A stretch of DNA of 64,000 nt from Parabacteroides distasonis ATCC 8503 (GTDB lineage: Bacteria; Bacteroidota; Bacteroidia; Bacteroidales; Tannerellaceae). The stretch lies in assembly GCF_000012845.1 (NCBI RefSeq), contig NC_009615.1, positions 1,945,501 through 2,009,500 on the forward strand, written 5' to 3'. Position numbers and translations under genes: made by a program. Positions 33,445 to 42,969 of the stretch are shown one piece after another (the first letter of the stretch is position 1; each line of letters begins with the position of its first letter). The notes under the pieces were generated by a model. That model saw only the letters and a program-made list of their open reading frames with translations, ran no database searches and was not told the DNA's origin.

Positions 33445-33840
33445 GTATCCGGAAAGACGCAGCTTGTCGTTATTCACATAGCCAACGGGCGATATTCCGC
33501 TCTGGCTCCCCCGGAGCTGGAACGGATGTAACATACGGCTCTGGCTCATTGACAAAAAAACGGGACGGCGGACATCTCCGCCGTCCCGCCCAAAAGAGAC
33601 AGCCTTATCTCTGTTTGTATTCATGTCAAGGCTGGTTTTTTACTGATAACGGGGCCATATAAACCCTGTTTTTCATATCGTGCACAAACATAAGACTTCT
33701 TTTTCACAAAAGAACAAATTCCTTCTTCTTTCTAGAAATACATGCTTTATAACATACCGCACGCCCTCTCGGTTGCTAGCGTGGACTTCTATTACAAAGG
33801 ATAGGCGACGCAGCACGCTACGTCTCCCTCCGTTTTCTTT
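33445..33840. other. 396-bp gap between convergent GH76 and sulfatase genes
   Basis: Holds the strong hairpin at 33561-33588 and a smaller imperfect palindrome at 33807-33824, 17 bases after the sulfatase stop (stem GACGCAGC with GCTACGTC, one G-U pair). A 63-codon minus-strand frame at 33433-33624 runs through the hairpin and is not accepted as a gene. No RNA gene or mobile element was recognised. Confidence 0.6.
33553..33588 (-). terminator. Intrinsic terminator downstream of the sulfatase operon
   Basis: CGGGACGGCGG (33561-33571) pairs perfectly with CCGCCGTCCCG (33578-33588) around a 6-base loop. Read on the minus strand it is followed by seven Ts (complement of 33554-33560), so it is a classical terminator for the PUL1 transcript, about 250 bases after the last sulfatase stop. 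A strong hairpin is also available to the plus-strand GH76 transcript, but without a U-run. Confidence 0.75.
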
Positions 33841-35415
33841 TTACCAATAATAGGTATCCATAATCTCCTTCATTTTAGGGGTATTCGTGTCCTCATCCTT
33901 AACATCTTTCCGCAGCTTCAGCATCTCCTCCTTCATTTGCCGGATGATCTTAGCGTATTGGGGATCGTTATAAGCGTTGTGATTCTCACGAGGATCGGAT
34001 TGAAGGTCGTAAAACTCCCATGCTGGTGTCGTGGTCTTATCCTCCGAACCAGTCATATTCAGACGGTCGCCATAGAAAAACATCAGTTTATACCGCTCAT
34101 TACGGATACCCATATGGGCCGGACGGTTCGAATGTTGGGTCCAATAACGATAATACATCTCCTTACGCCAATCCTTTGGGGTATTTCCTTTCAGATTATC
34201 GCGAAAACTATGGCCCTGCGATTCATTCGGGGTCTTCACGCCTGCGTAATCCGCCAACAAAGAGGCAAAATCCACGTTCAAGATCATATCCTTATTGCGG
34301 GTCCCCGCCGGGATCTCTTTCGGGTAACGGATCACGAAAGGCATACGTAGAGACTCCTCATACATCATACGCTTATCAAAGAAACCATGCTCTCCTAAGA
34401 AATAACCTTGGTCGGATACGTACACCACGATCGTATTATCGGCGATTCCCATATCGTCCAGCGCTTTCAATAACTTCCCGATATTATCGTCGATCGTAGC
34501 CCCGCAACGCAGATAGTCGCGCACCAATTTCTGGTAAGCGGCGCTACGGGCGGCAGATCGATGCATCCCCTTCGTCGTAAAAGGCAACTCCGGATACCGG
34601 CACCACCATTTATCAGGGTCTTGCGACGCCACGTCCCAACGACGGGCCAACTCCTCCAAAGGCTGTCCGGAGAAAGTACGTCCATTCGTCTCCGGCCCCC
34701 AATCAAATAAGTTCTCCGGTTCCGGGAAAACAACGCCGTCATACAAATGCCTCATCCGTTCTGGAAAATCCCAAGGTTCGTGTGTAGCCTTGAAATGACA
34801 ACACATCATGAAAGGCCGGTCCTTATCGGCCTCTTTCATCCAACGGATCGCCTTATCTGTCACGATATCCGTGGAGAAACCTCGTACCCGCTCCCCGAAA
34901 TTACGCTCACCCGGCCAAGGTTCCGTACAATTTATAAAAGTAGGGTCTCGGTACTCGCCTTGGTCATGGAACACGGAATAGAAGTCGAAACCTTGCGGTT
35001 GCGTTTTCAGATGCCATTTACCGACCAAAGCGGTCTGATAGCCTCCCGCCCGCATTTGCTTGGCGATATTATCCTGCTCCGGATCAAAAGAATCACTTAA
35101 CGTGTAGACACCGTTCACGTGACTATAGGCTCCGGTCAAGATCGCCGCGCGACTCGGAGAAGAGATCGAGTTCGTACAAAAACAATTATCCAATACGCAA
35201 CCCTCCGCAGCCAAGCGACGGATATTCTCGTTGCGGGCATATTCCCCCAACACGCCCCCGTAAATACCCCACGATTGGGAAGTATGATCATCCGATAGGA
35301 TAAACAAGATATTGGGACGTTCCTCTTGCGCCGGTTTATTGGCGGCAAAGAGAGACTGCCCGTTTCCCGAAAGGCAACAGGCAGTCATTCCGATACTAAT
35401 GATCGATTGTTTCAT
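33841..35415 (-). CDS. S-type sulfatase, exported (N-acetylglucosamine-6-sulfatase-like subfamily)
   Basis: Removes sulfate esters from glycans after export. The 524-residue product has a probable signal peptide (about 1-25). Motifs: NILFILSDDH (metal site, 35-44), the formylglycine motif SSPSR at 85-89 where Ser85 is converted by an anaerobic maturase, GKWHL near 140 (catalytic Lys and His), THEPWDFP near 210, and the second metal site VSDQGYFLGEHG near 350. The HxPWxxP and DQGYFLGEHG blocks resemble GlcNAc-6-sulfatase-like family S1 enzymes; this subfamily call is tentative. Its ATG overlaps the TGA of the preceding sulfatase (ATGA, 35412-35415), so the two are translationally coupled. The anSME maturase is not in the window. 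Confidence 0.9.
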   Translation of the reverse strand: MKQSIISIGMTACCLSGNGQSLFAANKPAQEERPNILFILSDDHTSQSWGIYGGVLGEYARNENIRRLAAEGCVLDNCFCTNSISSPSRAAILTGAYSHVNGVYTLSDSFDPEQDNIAKQMRAGGYQTALVGKWHLKTQPQGFDFYSVFHDQGEYRDPTFINCTEPWPGERNFGERVRGFSTDIVTDKAIRWMKEADKDRPFMMCCHFKATHEPWDFPERMRHLYDGVVFPEPENLFDWGPETNGRTFSGQPLEELARRWDVASQDPDKWWCRYPELPFTTKGMHRSAARSAAYQKLVRDYLRCGATIDDNIGKLLKALDDMGIADNTIVVYVSDQGYFLGEHGFFDKRMMYEESLRMPFVIRYPKEIPAGTRNKDMILNVDFASLLADYAGVKTPNESQGHSFRDNLKGNTPKDWRKEMYYRYWTQHSNRPAHMGIRNERYKLMFFYGDRLNMTGSEDKTTTPAWEFYDLQSDPRENHNAYNDPQYAKIIRQMKEEMLKLRKDVKDEDTNTPKMKEIMDTYYW

Positions 35416-36842
35416 AAGTCATGACGTTTTTTCCCTTGTACTAAACCCGGTTCCCTACGTTCCGTACCCTTCATACGAGTCAAGTCATCCCCTAACTCAT
35501 GGCGTTTCTGGTCCGCGATCTTCATCAATTTAGCGGCTTCCTCCGGATATTGGGTAATCACGTTATAACGCTCTCCCGGATCACGGCGCAGGTCGTACAT
35601 CTCCGGCTTCATGATCTCCAGATTCGTCAACTTACCCGGCTGGCCGTCGTTTCCCGGCTCATAAGCCCCATAAGTAACGTATTTATGGGGGAATACCAAT
35701 TTGAACATTCCATCCGTAACAGCCTCCAAGTCATTCTTTCGATAGTAATAGACGAAAGACTCACGTGGGTTGGCGTCTTTTTTACCCTCGATCAACGGCA
35801 AGATACTTACTCCGTCAATCTTGCGAGGAGGAAGCGGAGCCTGCGTGATCTCGGCGAACGTAGGAAGAAGGTCGATATTAGAAGCTAACTTATTACAAGT
35901 CGTGCCCGGTAACGTCTTACCTTTCCAGTACATGATACAAGGAACCCGGTTACCACCATCAAAGGTCGTAGCCTTTGCCTCACGTAACCCACCGGCTGAA
36001 CCGGCATGATTCCCGTAATTGGTCCAAGGGCCATTATCGGAAGTCAAGATCACCAACGTATTATCTTCCAAGCCCAGCTCACGCAATGCCTTGAATATCT
36101 CACCTACACTCCAGTCGATCTCCATCATCACGTCGCCATATAAACCCTGCTCGCTCTTTCCCTTGAATTTATCGGAAACGGCCAACGGTACATGGGGCAT
36201 ATTATGGGCCAGATACAAGAAGAAAGGCTTATTCTTATTCTTCTTGATGAAATTAACAGAACGGGTGGTATAATCCGTAGTCAACCGTGTTTGGTCCGTA
36301 TTATAACCGATAATCTCATTTCCGTCATAAGTCGGCAAATCCGGGAAATTAAAGACCTCACCTTGTTGCGGGTGGAATGGCCACATATCGTTAGAATACG
36401 GCAACCCATAATACTCATCGAAGCCATTTTGCAAGGGGAGGAACTCCTTTTGGCTACCTAAATGCCATTTACCGAAGATAGCGGTACTATATCCTTTCTG
36501 TTTCAATACCTCTGCGATCGTCATCTCCTCTGGATGGACACCGTAGTTCGAATCTGGCCCCGGAGCGCCGGAAAAACCGATACGATTCGGATAGCAGCCG
36601 GTCAACAAGCCGGCACGAGAGGCTCCACTGATCGGCTGTCCTACCAAAAAGTGCGTAAAACGAACGCCTTCCGCCGCCATCTTATCGATATTCGGAGTGG
36701 TATATCCGTAAGCTCCATTAAAAGAAAAATCTCCGTAACCCACATCATCCAAATTGATTAGGACGATATTCGTGTAATCAGCGGCTATGCCTGCCATTGA
36801 AAAAGCTGAGGCGGCCGTCAGTAACATTAGTTTATTCTTCAT
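35412..36842 (-). CDS. Arylsulfatase A-like S-type sulfatase, exported
   Basis: A 476-residue sulfatase with a signal peptide (1-21). Motifs: NIVLINLDDVGYGD (metal site, 25-38), the formylglycine motif SGASR at 72-76 (Ser72; Ala in place of the more common Pro, allowed by the family pattern), GKWHLGSQ near 118, HNMPHVPL near 190, and TSDNGPWTNYGNHAGSAGG near 250, followed by FDGGNRVPC, the arylsulfatase A/galactose-sulfatase pattern. The frame is open for 27 codons upstream, but that stretch lacks signal character and ATG 36842 begins a clean signal. Follows susD by 84 bases in PUL1. With the second sulfatase it implies a sulfated target such as mucin O-glycan or another host or algal glycan. 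Confidence 0.9.
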   Translation of the reverse strand: MKNKLMLLTAASAFSMAGIAADYTNIVLINLDDVGYGDFSFNGAYGYTTPNIDKMAAEGVRFTHFLVGQPISGASRAGLLTGCYPNRIGFSGAPGPDSNYGVHPEEMTIAEVLKQKGYSTAIFGKWHLGSQKEFLPLQNGFDEYYGLPYSNDMWPFHPQQGEVFNFPDLPTYDGNEIIGYNTDQTRLTTDYTTRSVNFIKKNKNKPFFLYLAHNMPHVPLAVSDKFKGKSEQGLYGDVMMEIDWSVGEIFKALRELGLEDNTLVILTSDNGPWTNYGNHAGSAGGLREAKATTFDGGNRVPCIMYWKGKTLPGTTCNKLASNIDLLPTFAEITQAPLPPRKIDGVSILPLIEGKKDANPRESFVYYYRKNDLEAVTDGMFKLVFPHKYVTYGAYEPGNDGQPGKLTNLEIMKPEMYDLRRDPGERYNVITQYPEEAAKLMKIADQKRHELGDDLTRMKGTERREPGLVQGKKRHDL

Positions 36843-36926
36843 GATATTATTTATTGAAATATTGGCTTTGAAGTGCCATCCTGTGTTTGGCACTTCAAAG
36901 ATAACAGTTTTTAATTTACCCAAGAA

Positions 36927-38432
36927 TTAATCCCAGTTCGGATTTTGCTCCAAATTAGGGTTCAAGACTGTTTGGTTATAAGGGATCGGCCATAAATAAT
37001 CTCGTTTCGGATTAAAAGAACGTTTCACGACTTCTATTCCCTCATAATTATGCATCATACCATTATTTTCTTTCTCAGCGGTTTTCCAGCGCAAGATATC
37101 CGAATAGTAGAGTCCTTCAAAGGTCAACTCGATACGGCGTTCACGGCGGATTACCTCACGCATCTGATCTTTCGTCAAACCTTTTGGTACTTCCGGCATA
37201 TTGATATCCGGACGCCTACGCAATTGGTTGATGGCATCATAAACTGACTGATCAGGACCACTCGCCTCATTCTGCGCCTCGGCATACGTCAACAGAACTT
37301 CCGCATAACGAATCAAAATGAAATTGAAAGCCGAACGTTCTACTAAAGGAATCGTTACATCATCCTCATAAGAAGTGTATTTCTTCACACCGAAACCCGT
37401 AGTCGCCACATCTTCTTTTGTGATCGTCTTTCCTAAATACGGATAACCGATGCAAACGATCGATTTCAATAAACGGGGATCTCTGTTCTCATACGGACGA
37501 GTCGGATCATAAAGTGGTGACTCTTCTATCGTCTTCCCGTCAACACAGAGATATGTATCAACCAGTTCCTTCAAGGGAGCCGGACGATTCAAGCGCCAGA
37601 TATTCTGATCATAATCCGTTGGATACTCTGGCAATTTCGCTTCTATATCAAAGATTACCTCACAATTATATTTATTATCTTCGCTAAAGAAATGACGATA
37701 ATCATTGAATAATTGATAAACGCCAGACTCCATTACCTGCTTAGCAGCTTGGGCCGCCTCCGCCCAACGAGAATTATATAATAAAGTACGGGCTTTTAAC
37801 GCTAACGCAGCACCTTTTGTCGCACGTCCCAAGTCTGAGCTAGCATAGGTGTCCGGTAGCACGGCAGCGGCCTCCTCCAAATCCTTGACAATCTGATTCA
37901 CTACCTCTTCCTTGGAATTGCGAGGTAATTCGGCTTGCTCATCCGCATTGGGAGCATCTATAATCAGTGGCACACCTCCGAATTTATCGACCAGACTTAA
38001 ATAATAGAAAGCTCGTAAGAACTTGGCTTCACCCACCATCTTCGCCTTCTCCGACTCGTCCATATCGACACCTCCTACATTAGCGATGAAAGTATTCGTA
38101 CGGCCAATGCCAACGTAACAGTTCTTCCATAAGCTTCCGATTAAAGCCGTAGTAGACAAATGTTCACCTTTTCCAATTGCTTGCGTACCATTCGCCTCGT
38201 TATAAGGCATCGCATTCGCTGTCAACATATCGAATTCCATCGTATGCAATGAACGCCAAAGTTTCAATGCGTTGTAACATCCCATTATACCGGCACTCGC
38301 ATGCTCTTTTGTCTTCCAGAATGTTTCCGTGGAATATTGATCGGAAGGATCTACATCCAACCAGCTATCGCAAGCGGTTAAACTCATACAAGCGACAGCG
38401 ACACATATCATCTTATATATTTTACGTCTCAT
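36927..38432 (-). CDS. SusD/RagB outer-membrane glycan-binding lipoprotein (PUL1)
   Basis: Surface lipoprotein that caps the SusC channel and binds the incoming oligosaccharide. Lipobox LTAC (Cys21) followed by DSWLDVDPSDQYS. TPR-rich SusD fold: AKFLRAFYYLSLVDKFGGVPL near 145, ATKGAALALKARTLLY near 205, and the C-terminal RRERRIELTFEGLYYSDILRW near 430 with the closing DYLWPIPYNQTVLNPNLEQNP. Length (501) is normal. 18 bases after the susC stop, with the two sulfatases next in the same direction. Confidence 0.95.
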   Translation of the reverse strand: MRRKIYKMICVAVACMSLTACDSWLDVDPSDQYSTETFWKTKEHASAGIMGCYNALKLWRSLHTMEFDMLTANAMPYNEANGTQAIGKGEHLSTTALIGSLWKNCYVGIGRTNTFIANVGGVDMDESEKAKMVGEAKFLRAFYYLSLVDKFGGVPLIIDAPNADEQAELPRNSKEEVVNQIVKDLEEAAAVLPDTYASSDLGRATKGAALALKARTLLYNSRWAEAAQAAKQVMESGVYQLFNDYRHFFSEDNKYNCEVIFDIEAKLPEYPTDYDQNIWRLNRPAPLKELVDTYLCVDGKTIEESPLYDPTRPYENRDPRLLKSIVCIGYPYLGKTITKEDVATTGFGVKKYTSYEDDVTIPLVERSAFNFILIRYAEVLLTYAEAQNEASGPDQSVYDAINQLRRRPDINMPEVPKGLTKDQMREVIRRERRIELTFEGLYYSDILRWKTAEKENNGMMHNYEGIEVVKRSFNPKRDYLWPIPYNQTVLNPNLEQNPNWD

Positions 38433-38450
38433 ATTATTATTCCTTATTAT

Positions 38451-41400
38451 TTAAAATGTGACATTAACACCTGCCGTATAAGTCCGTACAGACGGATAGG
38501 CATACCAGTTGCTTCCCTTCAAGTTCTTCTCCGGATCAAAATCCTTCATCGGAGAGAACGTGAATAAGTTTTGCGCATTGACAAAGACCTTCAATCTCTT
38601 AACAACACCGCTTTTCAAGAAAGAGACCGGTACGTTATAAGAAAGTTGCAAGTTCTTCAAACGTAAATAAGAGGCGTTTCTCAACCAGAAATCATTTGTA
38701 CGGAAATTCTCATTCAAGCATCCTTCATATGTAGTCAAGATAGGCAATGTAGCGCTGGTTCCCCGCTCGGGAGTCCAAGCATCCGTCAACCATTGTTCCG
38801 GCAAACCACAACCAAACCATAAAGGAGTAGCACCAATGCGGTCTCCATATGTATAGACATCAGTTACACCTTGGAAGAAAGCGCTCAGATCCCAATCCTT
38901 ATATCCTAAGTTGATATTGAATCCATAAGTTATCTTAGGAATCACACCACCACGTATCTGGCGGTCATCTTCGGTAATTTTCCCATCTCCATTCGTATCC
39001 TCAAACTTCAGATATCCCGGTTTAGTAGCCGCGGTTTGATACGGACTATTCTTGATTTCCTCCTCAGATTGGAAAATACCGATAGCATGAAGCATATAAT
39101 AAGAATCGATAGGCTTTCCTTCTTCCAAGATAAACATTCCATCAATGATTGTTTGCCCCTTCAAGCTAACGATCTTATTTTTGATAAAGGTCATATTTCC
39201 ATTTACCTCGTAACGGAAGTTCCCGATATTGTTCCGATACCCCATATTCAACTCGAAACCTTTATTGCTCACCTCGCCGATATTACGGATCGGCCCATCC
39301 AGACCACCTACTTGATCCGGCAAAGTAACCTTACGCAAGATGTCGGAAGTACGTTTATCAAAGAACTCGAAAGAGAAATCCAAGTTTCCGTTTAATAAGC
39401 TAGCGTCAATACCGACATTCGTCATGGTCGTTGTCTCCCATGTAATGTTCGGATCGTTATAAGCGGTAATAGCCGCTCCGGATTGCATCGCTCCATTCAA
39501 CGGGTAGTTATAATCCGTGATTGAACCATCATTTTTTATCACCTTCAAGTTCATTAGGTCCACGTAGCGGAACAAATCGATACGCTCGTTACCCAATTGT
39601 CCCCAAGAAGCTCTCAATTTCAGATTGTAGATCCAAGGAATATCTTTCATAAATTCTTCCTCGCTCAAACGCCATCCGGCAGAGAATGAAGGGAAAATAC
39701 CCCAACGATTTCCTTTGGCAAAACGGGACGAACCATCATAACGAAAGTTACCCTCAAATAAATAACGGTCTTTATAACCATAATTCACCCTACCAAAATA
39801 AGACATCAAGACTGATCTCGAGGAAGTGCCCGCTACACTCGGATTACTAGAACCCGCATTTAATTCGTGCAACTCGTTCCCTAAGAAACCTTCTACCTTA
39901 GCGGAAAATTCAGTCTTATCATCACTCTCAAAACTATAGCCAGCCAAGACTTTTACGTCATGGGCATCATTGAACTTCTTGCCCCAAGATAAGGTATTGA
40001 ATACCGTAACTGCCAAGTTATTCTTATCACCTTTATAAGCATGGCGTGTATTCTGACCGTCATAAACCACTCGTTTTTCCTCATTGGTCTTCAACTGATA
40101 TTCGTATACATCAGGCGCAAAACGAGATTGCAGATAATCATATTTGTTTAAACCGACATTCAAGTTATAAACGATATCAAACGGAAGCTTATATTCCGCA
40201 GACAAATTCGCCAACATACGCAAGGACTTATGCTTGTTCTCGCCCTCATCGGCCAACGCCAACGGATGGCGATAGATATTATGCCCAGGAGTACGGATAA
40301 AAGTATCCGCATAGCGACCATCGGCCGTATAAGTCGGGTGGAAAGCCTGCGCTTTATAAGTCATCTCCACTAAGTTTGCCACACCCGCTACCGGCTCATT
40401 ATAGATCTGATAATGCGCATTGATATTAGCGCCGATCTTCAAACGGCTATTTACCTGAGCAGTCGTATTCACGGCTAAAGTATATTTATTGGAGTCCGTA
40501 CCACGCAATACTCCATTTTGATCGCCATAACCTAAAGATACGGAATACGTATATTTATCATCACCTCCGGAGAAACGCATGTTATGCTCCATGATAAAGG
40601 CATTATTATACATGATATCCAACCAATTATTCTGCGGATACATAATCGGGTCTGTCAACATACCTTGTTTGTACTCCTCGATTAACGCATCAGAATAATC
40701 CACCGTTAGTTTACCTTCGTTCCGTTGCGCTTGGTTTCTCATTTCCATAAATACGACCGGGTCATATACGAAATCCGGCAGATAGGTAGCCTGCTGCACG
40801 CCAAAATAATTATTATAATCGACGGTAAACTTACCTTTCTTTCCCCCCTTTGTCTTTACCAAGACAACGCCATTCGCCGCACGAGAACCGTAGATAGCGG
40901 AAGAAGCCGCATCTTTCAATACGGAAATACTCTCAATATCATTCGGATTTACCGCTTCCAACGGAAACTCGATGCCATCCACCAAAATCAATGGATTATT
41001 ATCGTTCAAGGTTCCCTGACCACGAATACGAATCGTCGCCCCGTCCGCTCCCGGCTGAGCACCCGCTTGATTTACGTAAACACCTTGCGTACCTTGCAAC
41101 GCTTGGGTCGAGTTGGTGATCGGGCGATTCTCCAACGTCTCCGCATCCAAAGAGGAGATCGCTCCCGTTAAATTCACTTTCTTCTGCGTTCCGTAACCTA
41201 CGACCACGACCTCATCCAACTTCTGGGTATCCTCGGACAGGCTAACCATTACTTTCGAAGAATTACCGACCTCGACCGTACGATCCGTATAACCGATATA
41301 AGAAACTACCAAGATCGCATTGTCCGGTACTTCCAGACTGAAGTTTCCATCGATATCCGTAATCGTTCCGTTCGTAGTGCCTTTAACGACAACATTCGCC

Positions 41401-41825
41401 CCGATAATGGGTTCTCCCAACGCATCTTTTACTTGTCCGGTAATCTTTCGTGGCGAAGACTGGAATAAGGCATTCGGATGTGAGACACTTGAAACACTCT
41501 TTGACTTAATTATAATCTGCCGGTCTACAATCTCATATTGGTATCCCGTATTTTTCAAGGCTTGCTCTAAGACCTCCTCTAACGAGGCATTATTTGCTTT
41601 TACACTCGTTTTCCTATTTACATTTACTTGATTATCATTCAAGAAGAACGTGTACTCACTATTTTTCTCTATTTCTTTTAGCACTTCCGATATACTGCAA
41701 TCCTGTTTATTCATGGAAAGCTTATAATTCTGTCCATAGGTAGAAGCGGATACAGTACATGCGAAAGCCAAGGATAACAACGTACTTATCTTCATGACTC
41801 GGTTTACTTTTCTGATTTTTTTCAT
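38451..41825 (-). CDS. SusC/RagA TonB-dependent transporter with STN domain (PUL1)
   Basis: Outer-membrane importer of 1124 residues. After the signal peptide (to about 30, ASTYGQ) comes an STN signalling domain (about 35-108, LSMNKQDCSISEVLKEIEKN), which receives or gives the signal for the FecR/sigma pair. A carboxypeptidase-regulatory-like domain follows (ITGQVKDALGEPIIGANVVV near 127), then the TonB box region DEVVVVGYGTQKK, the plug (LRGQ/IRIRGQGTLNDNNPLILVDG, AIYGSRAANGVV), and the 22-strand barrel ending in aromatic TAGVNVTF. The STN domain makes this a hybrid-type, ECF-regulated transporter. A long hairpin precedes the gene at 41908. Confidence 0.95.
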   Translation of the reverse strand: MKKIRKVNRVMKISTLLSLAFACTVSASTYGQNYKLSMNKQDCSISEVLKEIEKNSEYTFFLNDNQVNVNRKTSVKANNASLEEVLEQALKNTGYQYEIVDRQIIIKSKSVSSVSHPNALFQSSPRKITGQVKDALGEPIIGANVVVKGTTNGTITDIDGNFSLEVPDNAILVVSYIGYTDRTVEVGNSSKVMVSLSEDTQKLDEVVVVGYGTQKKVNLTGAISSLDAETLENRPITNSTQALQGTQGVYVNQAGAQPGADGATIRIRGQGTLNDNNPLILVDGIEFPLEAVNPNDIESISVLKDAASSAIYGSRAANGVVLVKTKGGKKGKFTVDYNNYFGVQQATYLPDFVYDPVVFMEMRNQAQRNEGKLTVDYSDALIEEYKQGMLTDPIMYPQNNWLDIMYNNAFIMEHNMRFSGGDDKYTYSVSLGYGDQNGVLRGTDSNKYTLAVNTTAQVNSRLKIGANINAHYQIYNEPVAGVANLVEMTYKAQAFHPTYTADGRYADTFIRTPGHNIYRHPLALADEGENKHKSLRMLANLSAEYKLPFDIVYNLNVGLNKYDYLQSRFAPDVYEYQLKTNEEKRVVYDGQNTRHAYKGDKNNLAVTVFNTLSWGKKFNDAHDVKVLAGYSFESDDKTEFSAKVEGFLGNELHELNAGSSNPSVAGTSSRSVLMSYFGRVNYGYKDRYLFEGNFRYDGSSRFAKGNRWGIFPSFSAGWRLSEEEFMKDIPWIYNLKLRASWGQLGNERIDLFRYVDLMNLKVIKNDGSITDYNYPLNGAMQSGAAITAYNDPNITWETTTMTNVGIDASLLNGNLDFSFEFFDKRTSDILRKVTLPDQVGGLDGPIRNIGEVSNKGFELNMGYRNNIGNFRYEVNGNMTFIKNKIVSLKGQTIIDGMFILEEGKPIDSYYMLHAIGIFQSEEEIKNSPYQTAATKPGYLKFEDTNGDGKITEDDRQIRGGVIPKITYGFNINLGYKDWDLSAFFQGVTDVYTYGDRIGATPLWFGCGLPEQWLTDAWTPERGTSATLPILTTYEGCLNENFRTNDFWLRNASYLRLKNLQLSYNVPVSFLKSGVVKRLKVFVNAQNLFTFSPMKDFDPEKNLKGSNWYAYPSVRTYTAGVNVTF

Positions 41826-41907
41826 AACTTTGTAATGTTTCTGATGAATAAATTAGCAGGTGTGTCGGCCTCTCAACTCCTAACGCCTGCCGTCAAGAAC
41901 ATTTGCT

Positions 41908-41943
41908 CAGGAGGAGAAACCTAGTTTGTCCTCCTGTTTTTTT
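41908..41943 (+). terminator. Long hairpin plus T-run between fecR and susC of PUL1
   Basis: CAGGAGGA (41908-41915) pairs with TCCTCCTG (41929-41936), and the loop continues the stem as AAAC/GTTT after one G-G mismatch, leaving a 3-base CTA loop. Seven Ts follow on the plus strand (41937-41943), so it is a textbook terminator for plus-strand (antisense) RNA. On the sense (minus) strand it is a stable leader hairpin between the fecR stop and the susC start. It may separate fecR and susC expression. Confidence 0.6.
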
Positions 41944-41997
41944 ATTAGACTTAAGAACTGTTAACAAGCATATCTTTTAGAATTTAACGTTAGACAC

Positions 41998-42969
41998 TCA
42001 TTTATCTCCCTTTATATATAGTTCATATTCATTGTCTTTCTCTCTGTATTTAATGGGTGACGTATTGCTCAGCATAAACAGGATTCGCTCCAAGGATTCA
42101 TCCCGTACCTTAAACGTAAACCGATATTTCTCCGCTATCTCCTTCGGGCATTTTATCTTCCGCCCGAACCAAGGCTCCAGACGGGTAAGGATCATGCTCA
42201 AGCGTTCGTTCTCAAAACTGAGGACACCGTTACGCCAACCCGAATACTCCTCGGCATTAACCGTCTTAACTCTAACGGTATTCGCTTGTTTGTCGAAAAC
42301 CAACATCTCGTTCGGATTCAATATCACCTCACGCCTGTTCTTCATATTGGGACCTCCCAAGCCAATCTTCACCTTACCGTTTAGCAGGATCGTCTCCAAC
42401 TTGCTCTCGGAATCATAATTGAAAACCTCGAAGGCCGTGCCCAAGGCCGTTACATCCATGTTCTTGGTATGCACGGTAAATGGTCTTTCCCGATCTTTCG
42501 CCACGTCGAAGAAGGCTTGCCCTTTTAATTCCACATCACGGGTCTTGCCATCGAAACTCTTTGGGTAGATCAATTGGCTATTAGGCCCCATTCTCACGGT
42601 CGTACCGTCCGATAAGGAAACCGACTCTATGCAACGGACACCGGAGGCCATTACATATATATATTGATCTTCTTTCGTATGAGACCAATAAACTACGCTT
42701 CCTACACCTAAAAGTAGCAATATGGAGGCGGCTATCGCCGTAATCTTATAGACCCAGAGTTTACGGACACCGTTTGTCGCCATTGTCCGGGCTATGATTC
42801 GTTCCCACATGCGATTCCCCACCACGGGATTCACGCGATCCGCAGCCTCGTCCCATTGGGAACGCATACGCTCTTCCACTTTTGGGTCACACAGCAAACG
42901 TTGCCGATCTTTCTCATCCAGAGCATCCCGCATCAACTTCTTCAATATCGTTCTCGTATCTTCGCTCAT
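41998..42969 (-). CDS. FecR-family anti-sigma factor (PUL1)
   Basis: Inner-membrane anti-sigma factor of 323 residues. A cytosolic N-terminal part (1-95) that should bind the ECF sigma factor, one transmembrane helix (about 99-117, ITAIAASILLLLGVGSVVYW), then the periplasmic FecR domain (VSLSDGTTVRMGPNSQLIYP near 145, VELKGQAFFDVAKDRERPF near 170, VTALGTAFEVFNY near 200) and a C-terminal STN-like segment (LSMILTRLEPWFGRKIK near 265). The frame extends 25 codons upstream, but ATG 42969 (MSEDTRTIL) is the natural start. Expected partner: the ECF sigma at 43969-44511, with the HU-like gene lying between them on the other strand. Confidence 0.92.
   Translation of the reverse strand: MSEDTRTILKKLMRDALDEKDRQRLLCDPKVEERMRSQWDEAADRVNPVVGNRMWERIIARTMATNGVRKLWVYKITAIAASILLLLGVGSVVYWSHTKEDQYIYVMASGVRCIESVSLSDGTTVRMGPNSQLIYPKSFDGKTRDVELKGQAFFDVAKDRERPFTVHTKNMDVTALGTAFEVFNYDSESKLETILLNGKVKIGLGGPNMKNRREVILNPNEMLVFDKQANTVRVKTVNAEEYSGWRNGVLSFENERLSMILTRLEPWFGRKIKCPKEIAEKYRFTFKVRDESLERILFMLSNTSPIKYREKDNEYELYIKGDK

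Noticed and set aside
33433-33624. 63-codon minus-strand frame downstream of GH76
   Set aside because: It runs through a strong terminator hairpin and overlaps the GH76 stop; no recognisable domain. It could be part of an intergenic repeat, which cannot be tested here.
36625-36640. Sulfatase at 35412-36842 being inactive because of SGASR
   Set aside because: The family pattern allows Ala instead of Pro at the third position, and all other metal and catalytic motifs are intact.
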